The notes under the pieces: model-generated | The model's input: the letters and a program-made list of their open reading frames with translations, nothing else | Databases searched by the model: none | What the model was told of the DNA's origin: nothing | Program-made: the position numbers and the translations under genes | Source of the DNA: Bacteroidales bacterium | GTDB taxonomy: Bacteria; Bacteroidota; Bacteroidia; Bacteroidales; Muribaculaceae | NCBI GenBank assembly: GCA_014800895.1 | Contig: JAAVFG010000044.1 | Coordinates: forward strand, 1 to 64,000 | Length of the DNA stretch: 64,000 nt | Reading direction: 5' to 3' | In this document: one piece after another, positions 18,470 through 27,054 of the stretch | How the letters are laid out: each line of letters opens with the position of its first letter | Position numbering within the stretch: position 1 is the first letter of the stretch

Positions 18470-18537
18470 GTTTTTCATGGTATTAGATTTTAAGGTTAAC
18501 GCAAGATTGGTTGTCGGGATGACAATCAATTTTTTTT
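18470..18537 (+). ncRNA. Candidate small RNA with strong terminator
   Basis: A -7-like TAATTTTG (18456-18463) precedes a 10-bp stem (ATTGGTTGTC with GACAATCAAT, one G-T pair, loop GGGAT) at 18506-18530, followed by seven or more T. The product would be about 70 nt with no open frame. The terminator is convincing; the promoter lacks a well-spaced TTTG, so the 5' end and even the existence of an independent RNA are uncertain. Confidence 0.35.
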
Positions 18538-18649
18538 GTCCTCATAGTTGAATAAAAAATATATTTAATCACTTAAATTGTTTTATTTCTAAAATAGCAT
18601 TACATTTGAAAAAATTAAAATCTATGATACGATCTGTACCTACCCCCCT

Positions 18650-18820
18650 ATGGATAATGAGGATATAGCCAGATTCAGAGCTAATCTCGCAAAACACTTA
18701 CAAGGAGATCTCTCAAAAGAAGAAAAATCGAAAATTGCAGAAAACAAAGAACGAGCAAAAACCAATGTAAAACGAATATTATCAAATTGTGGAGGCAAAA
18801 ACCCAATCCTTGGATATTGA
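18650..18820 (+). CDS. Candidate small charged protein (56 aa)
   Basis: An ATG at 18650 opens 56 codons ending TGA at 18820. The product begins MDNEDIARFRANLAKHLQG and continues with a lysine/glutamate-rich helix (LSKEEKSKIAENKERAKTN) before a Cys-Gly-Gly ending. Composition and predicted helicity look like a real small protein, but I know no family and see no clear ribosome-binding site. It lies 38 nt before the hpt promoter. Confidence 0.4.
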   Translation: MDNEDIARFRANLAKHLQGDLSKEEKSKIAENKERAKTNVKRILSNCGGKNPILGY

Positions 18821-18857
18821 TTTATAATAATTTTATTAAGGCTTTTTATCCAAATTC

Positions 18858-18889
18858 TTTGATAAAGAAAAGGAAAATTACTAAATTTG
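18858..18889 (+). promoter_or_regulatory. Promoter of hpt-adk
   Basis: TTTG (18858-18861), exactly 20 bp, then TAAATTTG (18882-18889) is a full consensus Bacteroidota promoter. A possible TTG start at 18887 lies inside the -7 box and is therefore untranslated, which fixes the hpt start at ATG 18929. Confidence 0.85.
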
Positions 18890-18928
18890 CAACAAACTCT
18901 ACCTCTCCCATCTAAGGACGTAAAGAAA

Positions 18929-19480
18929 ATGCAAAGTTCAGTGACATTGGACGGCCTCACTTTCGTGCCGTATCTAACAAGCGAGGAGATCGCCGCTCAG
19001 GTGAAAAGAGTGGCATCCGAAATTCGCGAGGACCTCAAGGATGGCTCCCCGATATTTTTATGTGTCCTCACGGGCGCTTTCATGTTTGGCGCCGATCTCG
19101 TGCGTGAAGTTGGCATTAATGACGCCCCCATCACTTTTGTAAGATATTCTTCTTATTCAGGGCTATCCTCCACAGGGGAAGTGAAGCAGCTCATGGGGCT
19201 CAAAGAGGATATCTCCGGCCGCGATGTCGTGATTATCGAAGATATCGTCGATACGGGTCTCACAGCCTCGATGATGGTCGAAGACCTCAAAAAGCGCAAC
19301 CCTTCCTCCATCCGCTTCGCTACTTTGCTTTACAAGCCTGAAAGCTCCAAGACCGGTTTCAAGCCTGACTACGTGGCTTTCTCGATCCCCCCGAAATTCA
19401 TTATCGGTTACGGATTGGACCTTGACGGCAAAGGGCGCAACCTCAAGGATATTTACGTCATCCGCGATCAGAAAAACTAA
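18929..19480 (+). CDS. hpt: Hypoxanthine phosphoribosyltransferase
   Basis: The 183-residue purine-salvage enzyme converts hypoxanthine or guanine plus PRPP to nucleotides. The PRPP-binding signature is [17 protein letters not shown] (about residues 99-115), and [14 protein letters not shown] is the upstream loop; [16 protein letters not shown] is the typical C-terminal segment. The start at 18929 is set by the promoter immediately upstream. It is followed 28 nt later by adk, forming a nucleotide-metabolism operon. Confidence 0.95.
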   Translation: MQSSVTLDGLTFVPYLTSEEIAAQVKRVASEIREDLKDGSPIFLCVLTGAFMFGADLVREVGINDAPITFVRYSSYSGLSSTGEVKQLMGLKEDISGRDVVIIEDIVDTGLTASMMVEDLKKRNPSSIRFATLLYKPESSKTGFKPDYVAFSIPPKFIIGYGLDLDGKGRNLKDIYVIRDQKN

Positions 19481-19508
19481 AGAAGATTAAAGGTAAAAAA
19501 GATAAGAT

Positions 19509-20105
19509 ATGCTTAATGTTGTTTTATTTGGAGCTCCCGGCAGTGGCAAGGGAACTCAGAGCGAGAGACTGATCGACGAATTCGGTCTTTTCCATATCTC
19601 TACAGGTGAAGTGCTCCGCGATCATATCAAGCGCGGCACAGAGCTGGGCAAGATTGCTGACTCCTATATATCACGCGGTCAGCTTATCCCTGATGACCTT
19701 ATGATACGCATCCTTGACGACGTGCTTGAGAAAGAGGCTGCCGACAAGGTGGGTGTCGTATTCGACGGTTTCCCCCGCACTATCCCGCAGGCCGAGGCTC
19801 TCAAGGAGCTCCTTCTCAAACGCGGCACTGACCTCCACGCCGTCGTTGGTCTGGAAGTGCCCGAAGAGGAATTGGTGGAGCGTATGCTCAACCGTGGCAA
19901 GGAGACCGGTCGCGCCGATGACAACATCGACACAATCAAGAACCGCCTTCAGGTATATCACAACCAGACAGCTCCCCTCCGCGATTATTATACCAAAGAG
20001 GGTAAATATCTCGGCATCACCGGCACCGGCTCCGTAGAGGAGATCTACGAGAATATAGTCAACAGCCTCCATAAGGCGACAGGTCATCCCCGTAAACAGA
20101 AATAA
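19509..20105 (+). CDS. adk: Adenylate kinase
   Basis: The 198-residue enzyme interconverts ATP + AMP and 2 ADP. The P-loop is FGAPGSGKGTQSE (residues 7-19), the AMP-binding region FHISTGEVLRDHI, and DGFPRTIPQAEAL the NMP-side signature. The LID is short and lacks zinc-binding cysteines (RMLNRGKETGRADDN), as in other Bacteroidota short-type enzymes. It follows hpt by 28 nt. Confidence 0.97.
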   Translation: MLNVVLFGAPGSGKGTQSERLIDEFGLFHISTGEVLRDHIKRGTELGKIADSYISRGQLIPDDLMIRILDDVLEKEAADKVGVVFDGFPRTIPQAEALKELLLKRGTDLHAVVGLEVPEEELVERMLNRGKETGRADDNIDTIKNRLQVYHNQTAPLRDYYTKEGKYLGITGTGSVEEIYENIVNSLHKATGHPRKQK

Positions 20106-20199
20106 TTTTACTGCCGTAAGGATATTTCCCAAAGCATATTTCCAATAAAAATAAATCGGTCTCTAATAAAAAATAAGCCGGTTTCTAATAAAAAATAAT

Positions 20200-20244
20200 T
20201 AAGGAGCGTTAAGTCAATATGAAAATAAGACTTAACGCTCCTTA
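20200..20244 (+). promoter_or_regulatory. Perfect hairpin enclosing the PorE-like start codon
   Basis: TAAGGAGCGTTAAGTC (20200-20215) pairs perfectly over 16 bp with GACTTAACGCTCCTTA (20229-20244). The 13-nt loop contains the ATG (20219-20221), and the left arm contains AAGGAG, a Shine-Dalgarno-like sequence. In RNA the structure would hide this site and display the start codon in the loop. The right arm is coding sequence (residues 4-9), so the match is not a terminator. No U-tract follows. Confidence 0.8.
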
Positions 20245-22216
20245 TATATACAATATATACACATTGCTCCTCCTCGCCCTCGCCGCTCTTACCTCCTGCA
20301 AGACCCCAAAACTCTCGGAGGCTAACCAGCAGCTTGAACGCGGAGAATTTTTCAATGCCTCCAAGACTTATAAAGCCGTATATAATAAACTGAACCCCAA
20401 GAGCGACCGTGAGCTGCGGGGGGAAGTGGCTTATAAATTGGCGACCTGCTACCGCCGTCTCAATATGGCTCCCAACGCCTCCGCCGCTTATCAGAATGCC
20501 ATAAGATATGAATACCCCGATTCGATGGCTTACTACTGGCTCGGCAGATCGCTCCAGCAGGAGGGTAAGTATCAGCCGGCTATTGATGCATATAACAAAT
20601 TTCTCGAGTGGCGCCCCGAAGATATGCTTGCCGAAGAGGGAGTGGCGGGATGTAAGATGGCTATTAAGGCGAAGGAGGGGAAGAAGAGCAGGTATATCGT
20701 AAAGAATGCGAAGCTCTTCAATTCACGAAGGTCGGACTTCGCCCCAATGTATCTGGACAAGGAGCTGAATTATATATATTTCACCTCCTCCACAGAGAAA
20801 GCTACCGGCACGAACAAGTCGGAGATTACAGGCACAAAGAAATCGGATATATTCTTCTCCAAGAAGGATGAAAACGGGAAATGGACGCGCCCCGAGCCGG
20901 CAGAGGGAGAACTCAACACTGAGCATGATGAAGGGATAGTCTCCTTCTCTCCTGACGGGCAGACAATGTATCTCACCATCGCACGGCGACATCCGGAGGC
21001 TGACACATCCGTGGAGATCTATACCTCACGCCGAAGCGATGCGTCATGGAGCGCGCCTCAGAAATTCGAGATCACTCCCGACACTCTTTCCGCCGTGGGT
21101 CATCCCGCCGCCTCTCCCGACGGCAAATATCTCTATTTCTCTTCCGACATGCCCGGCGGATATGGAGGTAAGGATATTTGGCGCATCAATCTGGGGGAGC
21201 GTGCCGGTTCGCTGGAGAATTTAGGTCCGCAGATCAATACGCCGGGAGATGAAATGTTCCCCTATCTCCGCACTGACTCCACGCTCTATTTCTCCTCCGA
21301 CGGACATCCCGGCTTCGGAGGGCTCGACCTCTTCATAGCCCGCCGTAATTCCACCGGCGACCGATGGAGCATCGAGAATATGGGGCTTCCTGTCAATTCG
21401 CAGGGAGATGACTTCGGCATCACTTACGGGCAGGGGGAATCAGGCTTCTTCTCCTCCAACCGCGGAGACGCCAGAGGATACGATCATATCTTCAGTTTTG
21501 AATATCCTGAGGTGAAGGTGACAATCTCCGGAATGGTGATGGATAAGGATGAGGAGCCGGTGCCTAATGCCGTGATACGAATTGTAGGCGATGACGGGTC
21601 GAACCAGAAGGAGGTGGCGCGCGATGACGGCTCCTTCCGCTTCCGTCTGGAGCGCGGCGTGAAGTATGTGATGCAGGCGAGCGCGAAAGGCTATCTTAAT
21701 ATCAAGCAGGAATTTGAATCCGAGCCCGAGGAGGAGGATCAGGATTACGAAGTGGATTTCATGCTGGCAGCTATCCATAAGCCGCAGGTGGTGGAGAATA
21801 TCTTCTATGACTTTGATAAAGCCACACTTCGCCCCGAATCCAAGGAGGCATTGGATGAGATGGCGCAAATGCTCAAGGATAATCCTAACGTGACCATCGA
21901 GATGGGCGCGCACACCGACCGGAAGGGTACGGAGGAGTATAACATATCGCTCTCCAACCGTCGCGCCAAGAGCGTGGTGGATTATCTTGTCGCTTCGGGC
22001 ATCTCGCCTGAGCGCCTCACATGGAAAGGTTATGGCGAGACCACTCCCAAGACTGTGACCAAACGTATCAACAGGGAATTCCCTCAATTTCCCGAGGGCA
22101 CTCTCCTTAATGAAGAATATATCTCCACACTCTCCGAGGAGGATCAGGAAGCTGCCGACCAGATCAACAGAAGAACGGAGTTTCAGGTCACATCAATCGA
22201 CTACGACATGTATTGA
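20219..22216 (+). CDS. PorE-like OmpA-family lipoprotein (TPR, propeller, CRD, OmpA)
   Basis: The 665-residue protein has a lipoprotein signal (ALTSC, Cys27). A TPR region follows (about 31-150), then a PD40 beta-propeller (about 165-410, repeated FSPDGQTMY, ASPDGKYLYFSSD motifs). Next come a carboxypeptidase-regulatory-like domain (about 430-500) and a C-terminal OmpA peptidoglycan-binding domain (IFYDFDKATLRPESKEALDEM, then GAHTDRKGTEEYN, SNRRAKSVVDYL). This order and length match PorE of the type IX secretion system, which ties the machinery to peptidoglycan. Translation is probably modulated by the 16-bp hairpin across the start codon. A non-T9SS OmpA paralogue is possible. Confidence 0.8.
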   Translation: MKIRLNAPYIYNIYTLLLLALAALTSCKTPKLSEANQQLERGEFFNASKTYKAVYNKLNPKSDRELRGEVAYKLATCYRRLNMAPNASAAYQNAIRYEYPDSMAYYWLGRSLQQEGKYQPAIDAYNKFLEWRPEDMLAEEGVAGCKMAIKAKEGKKSRYIVKNAKLFNSRRSDFAPMYLDKELNYIYFTSSTEKATGTNKSEITGTKKSDIFFSKKDENGKWTRPEPAEGELNTEHDEGIVSFSPDGQTMYLTIARRHPEADTSVEIYTSRRSDASWSAPQKFEITPDTLSAVGHPAASPDGKYLYFSSDMPGGYGGKDIWRINLGERAGSLENLGPQINTPGDEMFPYLRTDSTLYFSSDGHPGFGGLDLFIARRNSTGDRWSIENMGLPVNSQGDDFGITYGQGESGFFSSNRGDARGYDHIFSFEYPEVKVTISGMVMDKDEEPVPNAVIRIVGDDGSNQKEVARDDGSFRFRLERGVKYVMQASAKGYLNIKQEFESEPEEEDQDYEVDFMLAAIHKPQVVENIFYDFDKATLRPESKEALDEMAQMLKDNPNVTIEMGAHTDRKGTEEYNISLSNRRAKSVVDYLVASGISPERLTWKGYGETTPKTVTKRINREFPQFPEGTLLNEEYISTLSEEDQEAADQINRRTEFQVTSIDYDMY

Positions 22217-22338
22217 GAAAGCAGCCCATTCTCCCGTGGCGCTATAACAGGGGGATTTTATATATTATGTATAAAATTACCTCGGTAAAATGAAAAAAGC
22301 GGTTTCGGGCGTTATATTATTAGATAGAAATTACAATT

Positions 22339-24339
22339 ATGGAAAATTTAGAAGAAAATATAGAAAACGTTACGCCTGAGAATGGGTCGGAAGAGGTGAT
22401 CGAGACTCCTCAGGATTTGAAGGAGATTATTGAAGAGACTCCCGAATCTGTTGAGGAGATTGAAATCGAGGAGAAACCAGAAGGGACGAAATTCAAAGAC
22501 CTCGGTATCTCCGACGAATTATTAAAAGCCATCACAGACATGGGATTTGAAAATCCTATGCCTATTCAGGAGATGGTGATTCCTCATCTTATCGAGAAGG
22601 AGGGCGATGTAATCGGTCTGGCACAGACCGGTACCGGTAAGACCGCCGCCTTCGGTCTCCCCGTGCTTCAGCGTGTCAACCCTAAGGAGAGAGTGCCTCA
22701 GGCATTGGTGATTGCTCCTACCCGTGAGCTCTGTCTCCAGATTGCGGGCGATCTCGCCGACTTCTCCAAATATCTTCCCGATATCAAGATTCTTCCCGTA
22801 TATGGCGGTTCAAGTATCGAGAGCCAGATACGCTCCCTCAAGAATGGAGTGCAGGTAATCGTCGCTACTCCCGGTCGTCTTATTGACCTCATCAAGCGCG
22901 GTGTCGTAAAACTGGATAAGGTGAACACCGTTATCCTCGACGAGGCGGATGAGATGCTCAATATGGGCTTCCTTGACGATATCGACGAGATACTCTCTCA
23001 TGTGCCTGAAGAGAGAAAGATGCTGATGTTCTCCGCTACAATGCCTAAGGAAATCGCCGGCATCACACGCAAGTATATGAAAGACCCCGTGGAGTTTGTA
23101 GCAGGCAACCGTAACGAGGCTTCCAACAATGTGCGTCATATCTATTATATGGTAAAGGCACACGACAAATATCTCGCCTTGAAACGCATTGTGGACAACA
23201 GCCCCAATATCTACGGTATCATCTTCTGCCGCACCAAGAAGGAGACACAGGAGATAGCCGACAAGCTTATCAATGACGGATATAACGCCGACTGTCTGCA
23301 TGGCGACCTCTCTCAGGGACAGCGCGACCTCGCGATGAAGAAATTCCGCGATCATGTCACTCAGCTTCTTGTCGCTACAGATGTCGCCGCGCGTGGTCTG
23401 GACGTGGATAATCTTACACACGTCATCAATTACGGTCTCCCTGATGATCCCGCCACATATACACACCGTTCAGGTCGTACCGGTCGTGCGAACAATACAG
23501 GTGTATCCGTAGCCATTATCCACTCCCGCGAGAAGAGCAAGCTGAAGGAGATCGAGAAGCGTATCGGCAAGACTTTCGAATATCATAAGGTGCCGACTCC
23601 GGAACATATCATCGAGAAGCAGCTCTACAGCCTCGCCGACCGTCTGGAGAAGGTGCAGGTGGATGAGAAAGAGATCGAGAAGTATCTCCCCGGTGTGCGT
23701 AAGAAACTTGAGTGGCTCTCTGAGGAGGATCTTCTCAAACGTGTGCTTTCTCTTGAATTCAACCGTCTTCTTGAATATTACCGCCATATGCCCGATATTG
23801 ATCTCAACGCTTCCGGTAAGGATCGTGGAGAGAGAGGCAAAGGTGAGCGTGTCAAAGGCGATGCCCGCAAGAATAAGGATCGCCGCACAGCCGAAAACGG
23901 TTATGAGCGCCTCATGGTCGATATAGGTAAGGCGGCAGGTTTCTTCCCCGGCAATCTTATGGATCTCGTCAACCGCAACGTACCGGGCGACAAACCTGAG
24001 ATCGGGCGTATAGACCTCCTCCCTGAATACACTCTCTTTGATGTGCGCAAACAGGACGCACGCCGAGTGCTTGATGCTCTCCGCCATGCCGAATTCTATG
24101 GTCAGCCTGTCAACGCAGAGATAGCATCCGACAGAGATTATGCCGCCGATGCCCGTAAGCGCGGCAAGAAAGGCAGCAAGTCTTCCGCAAAAGCCGGCGC
24201 AAAGGAGAGAAAAGAGAGAAAAGGGAAAAGCGCTCCCAAGGGTGAAAGAAAACCCAAAGGGGAGAAGAAAGCGAAAGCTGAAAAGAAAGGAAAGAAGCCG
24301 GAATATAACGGCAATTACGATATCTTCATGAATAAGTAA
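22339..24339 (+). CDS. DEAD-box RNA helicase, DeaD/CsdA-like
   Basis: The 666-residue protein has an acidic N-terminal extension (about 1-50). The helicase core then shows AQTGTGKTAAFGLPV, PTREL, DEADEML, FSATMP and HRSGRTGR. A DbpA/CsdA-type RNA-binding domain (about 525-600, YERLMVDIGKAAGFFPGNLM) and a lysine-rich tail (repeated KGERKPKGEKKAKAEKKG pattern) follow. It is likely to act in ribosome assembly or cold-adapted RNA unwinding. The DUF3256 gene starts 2 nt after its stop, so they are co-transcribed. Confidence 0.95.
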   Translation: MENLEENIENVTPENGSEEVIETPQDLKEIIEETPESVEEIEIEEKPEGTKFKDLGISDELLKAITDMGFENPMPIQEMVIPHLIEKEGDVIGLAQTGTGKTAAFGLPVLQRVNPKERVPQALVIAPTRELCLQIAGDLADFSKYLPDIKILPVYGGSSIESQIRSLKNGVQVIVATPGRLIDLIKRGVVKLDKVNTVILDEADEMLNMGFLDDIDEILSHVPEERKMLMFSATMPKEIAGITRKYMKDPVEFVAGNRNEASNNVRHIYYMVKAHDKYLALKRIVDNSPNIYGIIFCRTKKETQEIADKLINDGYNADCLHGDLSQGQRDLAMKKFRDHVTQLLVATDVAARGLDVDNLTHVINYGLPDDPATYTHRSGRTGRANNTGVSVAIIHSREKSKLKEIEKRIGKTFEYHKVPTPEHIIEKQLYSLADRLEKVQVDEKEIEKYLPGVRKKLEWLSEEDLLKRVLSLEFNRLLEYYRHMPDIDLNASGKDRGERGKGERVKGDARKNKDRRTAENGYERLMVDIGKAAGFFPGNLMDLVNRNVPGDKPEIGRIDLLPEYTLFDVRKQDARRVLDALRHAEFYGQPVNAEIASDRDYAADARKRGKKGSKSSAKAGAKERKERKGKSAPKGERKPKGEKKAKAEKKGKKPEYNGNYDIFMNK

Positions 24340-24341
24340 GA

Positions 24342-25010
24342 ATGAAGGAAATTATTAAGAAAATTGTGACGATTGCAGTTGTAATGACTGCAATCGTCCT
24401 GCCATGTAATGGAGCTAAGGTTGCCAAAGATACATTGACTGCGCGTGATGTTTTCCTTAATCTTCCGCTCAAGACTCTTGATATTCTTGACCGCAGCGAG
24501 AAAATGGATATGCTGGATTATTATGATGCCGACAGTATATATAATGCACCTAACGGCATGGAGGGATTGTCTCATCTCATAAAGGTCACTCCCGACTTCC
24601 TGAGCGTTCAACTCACCAAAGTCACCTCAATGCAGATTCTCATTCTCCCACCCGGCAAGGGACCGGCGGCTATGACTTTATACACAATAGACAGCGACGG
24701 CGAGGCGGCGGATACCGAGGTCTCTTTCTTCGACTCACACTTCAATGAATTGGAGAGGAAAAAATACCTGCAGTATCCCGATATCCTTGACTTCTTCAAT
24801 ATTCCCGACAAGGAGGTAAGAAATAAGATAGAAGATCTTGTCCCCTTCCCTACTATTGAGTTTCAGGTAGTGCCGGGCTCTACAGATCTGCGAGCAGTGC
24901 TTACCGTTGGGGAATATATGGGTAAGGAGGATTATGACTTCATAAAGAAATATATGAAGGAGAGTCTGCTCTACCGGTATAACGGGAAATCCTACCGCCT
25001 TGTGAAATAG
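24342..25010 (+). CDS. DUF3256 family exported protein
   Basis: The 222-residue protein has a signal peptide (about residues 1-25, VLPCNGAKVAKD at the junction) and matches the Bacteroidales family DUF3256: FLNLPLKTLDILDRSEKMDMLDYYDAD near the N-terminus and a long two-domain beta-rich body (LSVQLTKVTSMQILILP). The function is unknown. It is tightly linked to the helicase gene (2-nt gap) and is followed by the gltX promoter. Confidence 0.8.
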   Translation: MKEIIKKIVTIAVVMTAIVLPCNGAKVAKDTLTARDVFLNLPLKTLDILDRSEKMDMLDYYDADSIYNAPNGMEGLSHLIKVTPDFLSVQLTKVTSMQILILPPGKGPAAMTLYTIDSDGEAADTEVSFFDSHFNELERKKYLQYPDILDFFNIPDKEVRNKIEDLVPFPTIEFQVVPGSTDLRAVLTVGEYMGKEDYDFIKKYMKESLLYRYNGKSYRLVK

Positions 25011-25042
25011 TCGCGTCGGCACTATCATAAGGGAAGAAGTCA

Positions 25043-25074
25043 TTTGCTCAAATAGCCAAATTAAGCTATCTTTG
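25043..25074 (+). promoter_or_regulatory. Promoter of gltX
   Basis: TTTG (25043-25046), 20 bp, TATCTTTG (25067-25074). The potential GTG start at 25074 lies at the end of the -7 box, so translation must begin at ATG 25092 with a very short leader. Confidence 0.8.
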
Positions 25075-25091
25075 TGAAAAAATTAGGTAAA

Positions 25092-26612
25092 ATGGAAAAT
25101 CGTAAAGTAAGAGTGCGCTTCGCGCCCTCCCCTACCGGTCCGCTTCATATCGGCGGAGTGCGTACTGCTCTATATAATTATCTTTTCGCGCGCCAGAACG
25201 GAGGCGATATGATCCTTCGTATCGAGGACACTGACAGCCGTCGTTTTGTGCCGGGAGCTGAGGAATATATCAAGGATTCGCTGGAATGGCTCGGCATTAA
25301 TTTTGATGAGGGTGTCGGCTATGGCGGCGAGTATGGTCCTTACAAACAGAGCGAGCGACGTGATATCTACCGCAAATATACCAAGCAGCTCCTGGATGCC
25401 GGGAAAGCCTATATCGCGTTTGATACTCCTGAAGAGCTGGAGGCTGCGCGTGCCGAAGTGCCTAACTTCCAGTATGATGCCTCCACTCGCGGCAAGATGC
25501 GCAATTCACTTACGATGTCTCCTGAAGAGGTAAAACGCCTCATAGATGAGGGCAACCAGTATGTGGTGCGTTTCAAGATTGAGCCGAATGAAGATGTTGT
25601 GGTCGATGATCTCGTACGCGGTAAAGTGACCATCAATTCTTCAATACTAGATGACAAGGTGCTTTATAAGAGTGCTGATGATCTTCCCACATATCATCTC
25701 GCCAACATCGTGGATGACCATCTGATGGAGGTCAGTCATGTGATACGCGGCGAGGAGTGGCTACCCTCAGCCCCGCTGCATGTGCTTCTTTACCGTGCGT
25801 TCGGATGGGAAGATACTATGCCTCAATTCGTGCATCTCCCCCTTCTCCTCAAGCCTGTCGGTAATGGCAAGCTTTCAAAGCGTGACGGAGACAAACTTGG
25901 GTTTCCGGTCTTCCCTCTCGAATGGCATGATCCCAAATCGGGAGAGATTTCTTCAGGCTACCGTGAGAAAGGGTATCTGCCGGAGGCGGTGGTCAATTTC
26001 CTTGCTCTATTGGGGTGGAATCCGGGCGATGACAGCGAGTTGATGTCAATGGATGATCTTATCAGCAAGTTCTCATTCGCACACTGTTCCAAGGCAGGAG
26101 CTAAATTTGACTATAAGAAAGGTATATGGTTCAACCATGAATATCTGATGCAGAAATCGGATGAGGAGCTTTGCGAGCTTTTCAAGCCCATTCTTAAAGA
26201 GAAGGGTATCGAGGGTTTCAGCGATGAGTATATCGGTCGCGCCTTAGGAATGGTGAAAGGTCGTGCAAATCTTGTTCCCGATCTCTGGGAACAGGCAGAT
26301 TTCTTCTTTGTTGCTCCCGAGAGTTATGCAGAGAAGGATGTAAAGAAGCGTTGGAGTGAGGACACACCCCGCATCATGGGAGAGCTTATCGAGGTTCTCA
26401 ATGGCATCGAAGACATGACTTCAGCAAATGCAGAGAAGATAGTGCTCGACTGGATAGCAGAGAAAGGATACCACTTAGGCAATGTCATGAACGCCTTCCG
26501 TCTGGCGGTGGTAGGTGCCTGCCGTGGTCCGCACATGTTTGACATCACGGAGATGATGCCCAAGGAGGAAGTGATACGCCGCATCCGCACAGCAGTGGAG
26601 AAAATTAAATAA
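25092..26612 (+). CDS. gltX: Glutamyl-tRNA synthetase
   Basis: The 506-residue class Ic synthetase charges tRNA-Glu. The HIGH motif is in [19 protein letters not shown], and KMSKS is [11 protein letters not shown]. The catalytic-domain insert and the C-terminal anticodon-binding helical domain are of normal length. The start is placed at 25092 because the upstream in-frame GTG is within the promoter. The palindrome at 26651-26730 lies 38 nt after the stop and may act as its terminator. Confidence 0.97.
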   Translation: MENRKVRVRFAPSPTGPLHIGGVRTALYNYLFARQNGGDMILRIEDTDSRRFVPGAEEYIKDSLEWLGINFDEGVGYGGEYGPYKQSERRDIYRKYTKQLLDAGKAYIAFDTPEELEAARAEVPNFQYDASTRGKMRNSLTMSPEEVKRLIDEGNQYVVRFKIEPNEDVVVDDLVRGKVTINSSILDDKVLYKSADDLPTYHLANIVDDHLMEVSHVIRGEEWLPSAPLHVLLYRAFGWEDTMPQFVHLPLLLKPVGNGKLSKRDGDKLGFPVFPLEWHDPKSGEISSGYREKGYLPEAVVNFLALLGWNPGDDSELMSMDDLISKFSFAHCSKAGAKFDYKKGIWFNHEYLMQKSDEELCELFKPILKEKGIEGFSDEYIGRALGMVKGRANLVPDLWEQADFFFVAPESYAEKDVKKRWSEDTPRIMGELIEVLNGIEDMTSANAEKIVLDWIAEKGYHLGNVMNAFRLAVVGACRGPHMFDITEMMPKEEVIRRIRTAVEKIK

Positions 26613-27015
26613 ACTCCTCTCTCCCCGATATTTTCAAACCGATAATAACAGGAGGCTGTGTCGAAATGAACTGCACCCCAAAAGTTGGACATAAAACTTT
26701 TGGAGTGCAGTTCATTTCGACACAGCCTCCCTACTCATCTTATCTTTATCATCATTTGAAATCTTTTACTTTCTTATCCCGAATTTGAGTATTTAACTAT
26801 TATTAACATATTTTTTAAAAGTTGTTTTTTGTTTAATTTTTCTCCGGGAAATATTAATATTATGAAATGCTTTGTGAAGGAATTTAATAATTCAGTATAT
26901 TTATATCAGTAGATTCCACTAAAAAAATACGAAAAAAAAGAAATAGATTCTTTGTTTATCTATTTTATTATCCTAATATTCAGGAGCGTAAGAAGAAATT
27001 TCCTTGATAGGAGGA
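26613..27015. other. AT-rich region between gltX and the structured RNA
   Basis: Apart from the palindrome at 26651-26730, this stretch is very AT-rich with homopolymer runs and no open frame of interest. It separates core genes from the RNA and cassette that begin at 27016 and could mark the edge of acquired DNA. Confidence 0.45.
26651..26730. repeat. Long palindrome resembling fused IS3-type ends, copy 2
   Basis: Two 36-nt arms (starting GGAGGCTGTGTCGAAATGAA and ending with its complement) pair with a single mismatch around an 8-nt loop. The core TGAACTGCACCCCAAAAG resembles IS150-group insertion-sequence termini. It matches the 88-bp copy at 3947-4034 but is better preserved. No transposase is nearby. 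It could also terminate gltX transcription in either direction. Confidence 0.85.
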
Positions 27016-27047
27016 TTTGCATGATTAAAAATAAAATTATAAATTCG
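27016..27047 (+). promoter_or_regulatory. Promoter of the structured RNA (and possibly the cassette)
   Basis: TTTG (27016-27019), 20 bp, TAAATTCG (27040-27047). The -7 has C in place of one T. The same TAnnTTCG variant with correct spacing occurs before the DUF3467 gene (53290) and the EamA gene (58421), which supports it as functional here. Transcription should start near 27055. Confidence 0.65.
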
Positions 27048-27054
27048 CGGTGTC

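Larger units (their letters stand above)
17687..18649. other. Long intergenic region upstream of the RluB-like gene
   Basis: Nearly 1 kb separates the RluB-like gene from the small frame at 18650. It contains the RluB-like promoter (17834-17864), a 16-bp direct repeat (17857-17872 and 17882-17897), a TCCTCCTG-type pyrimidine repeat near 18325-18350, and a strong intrinsic terminator at 18506-18537 that may end a small RNA. A 79-codon minus-strand frame over 17912-18151 has no recognisable features. I see no tRNA. Confidence 0.5.
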
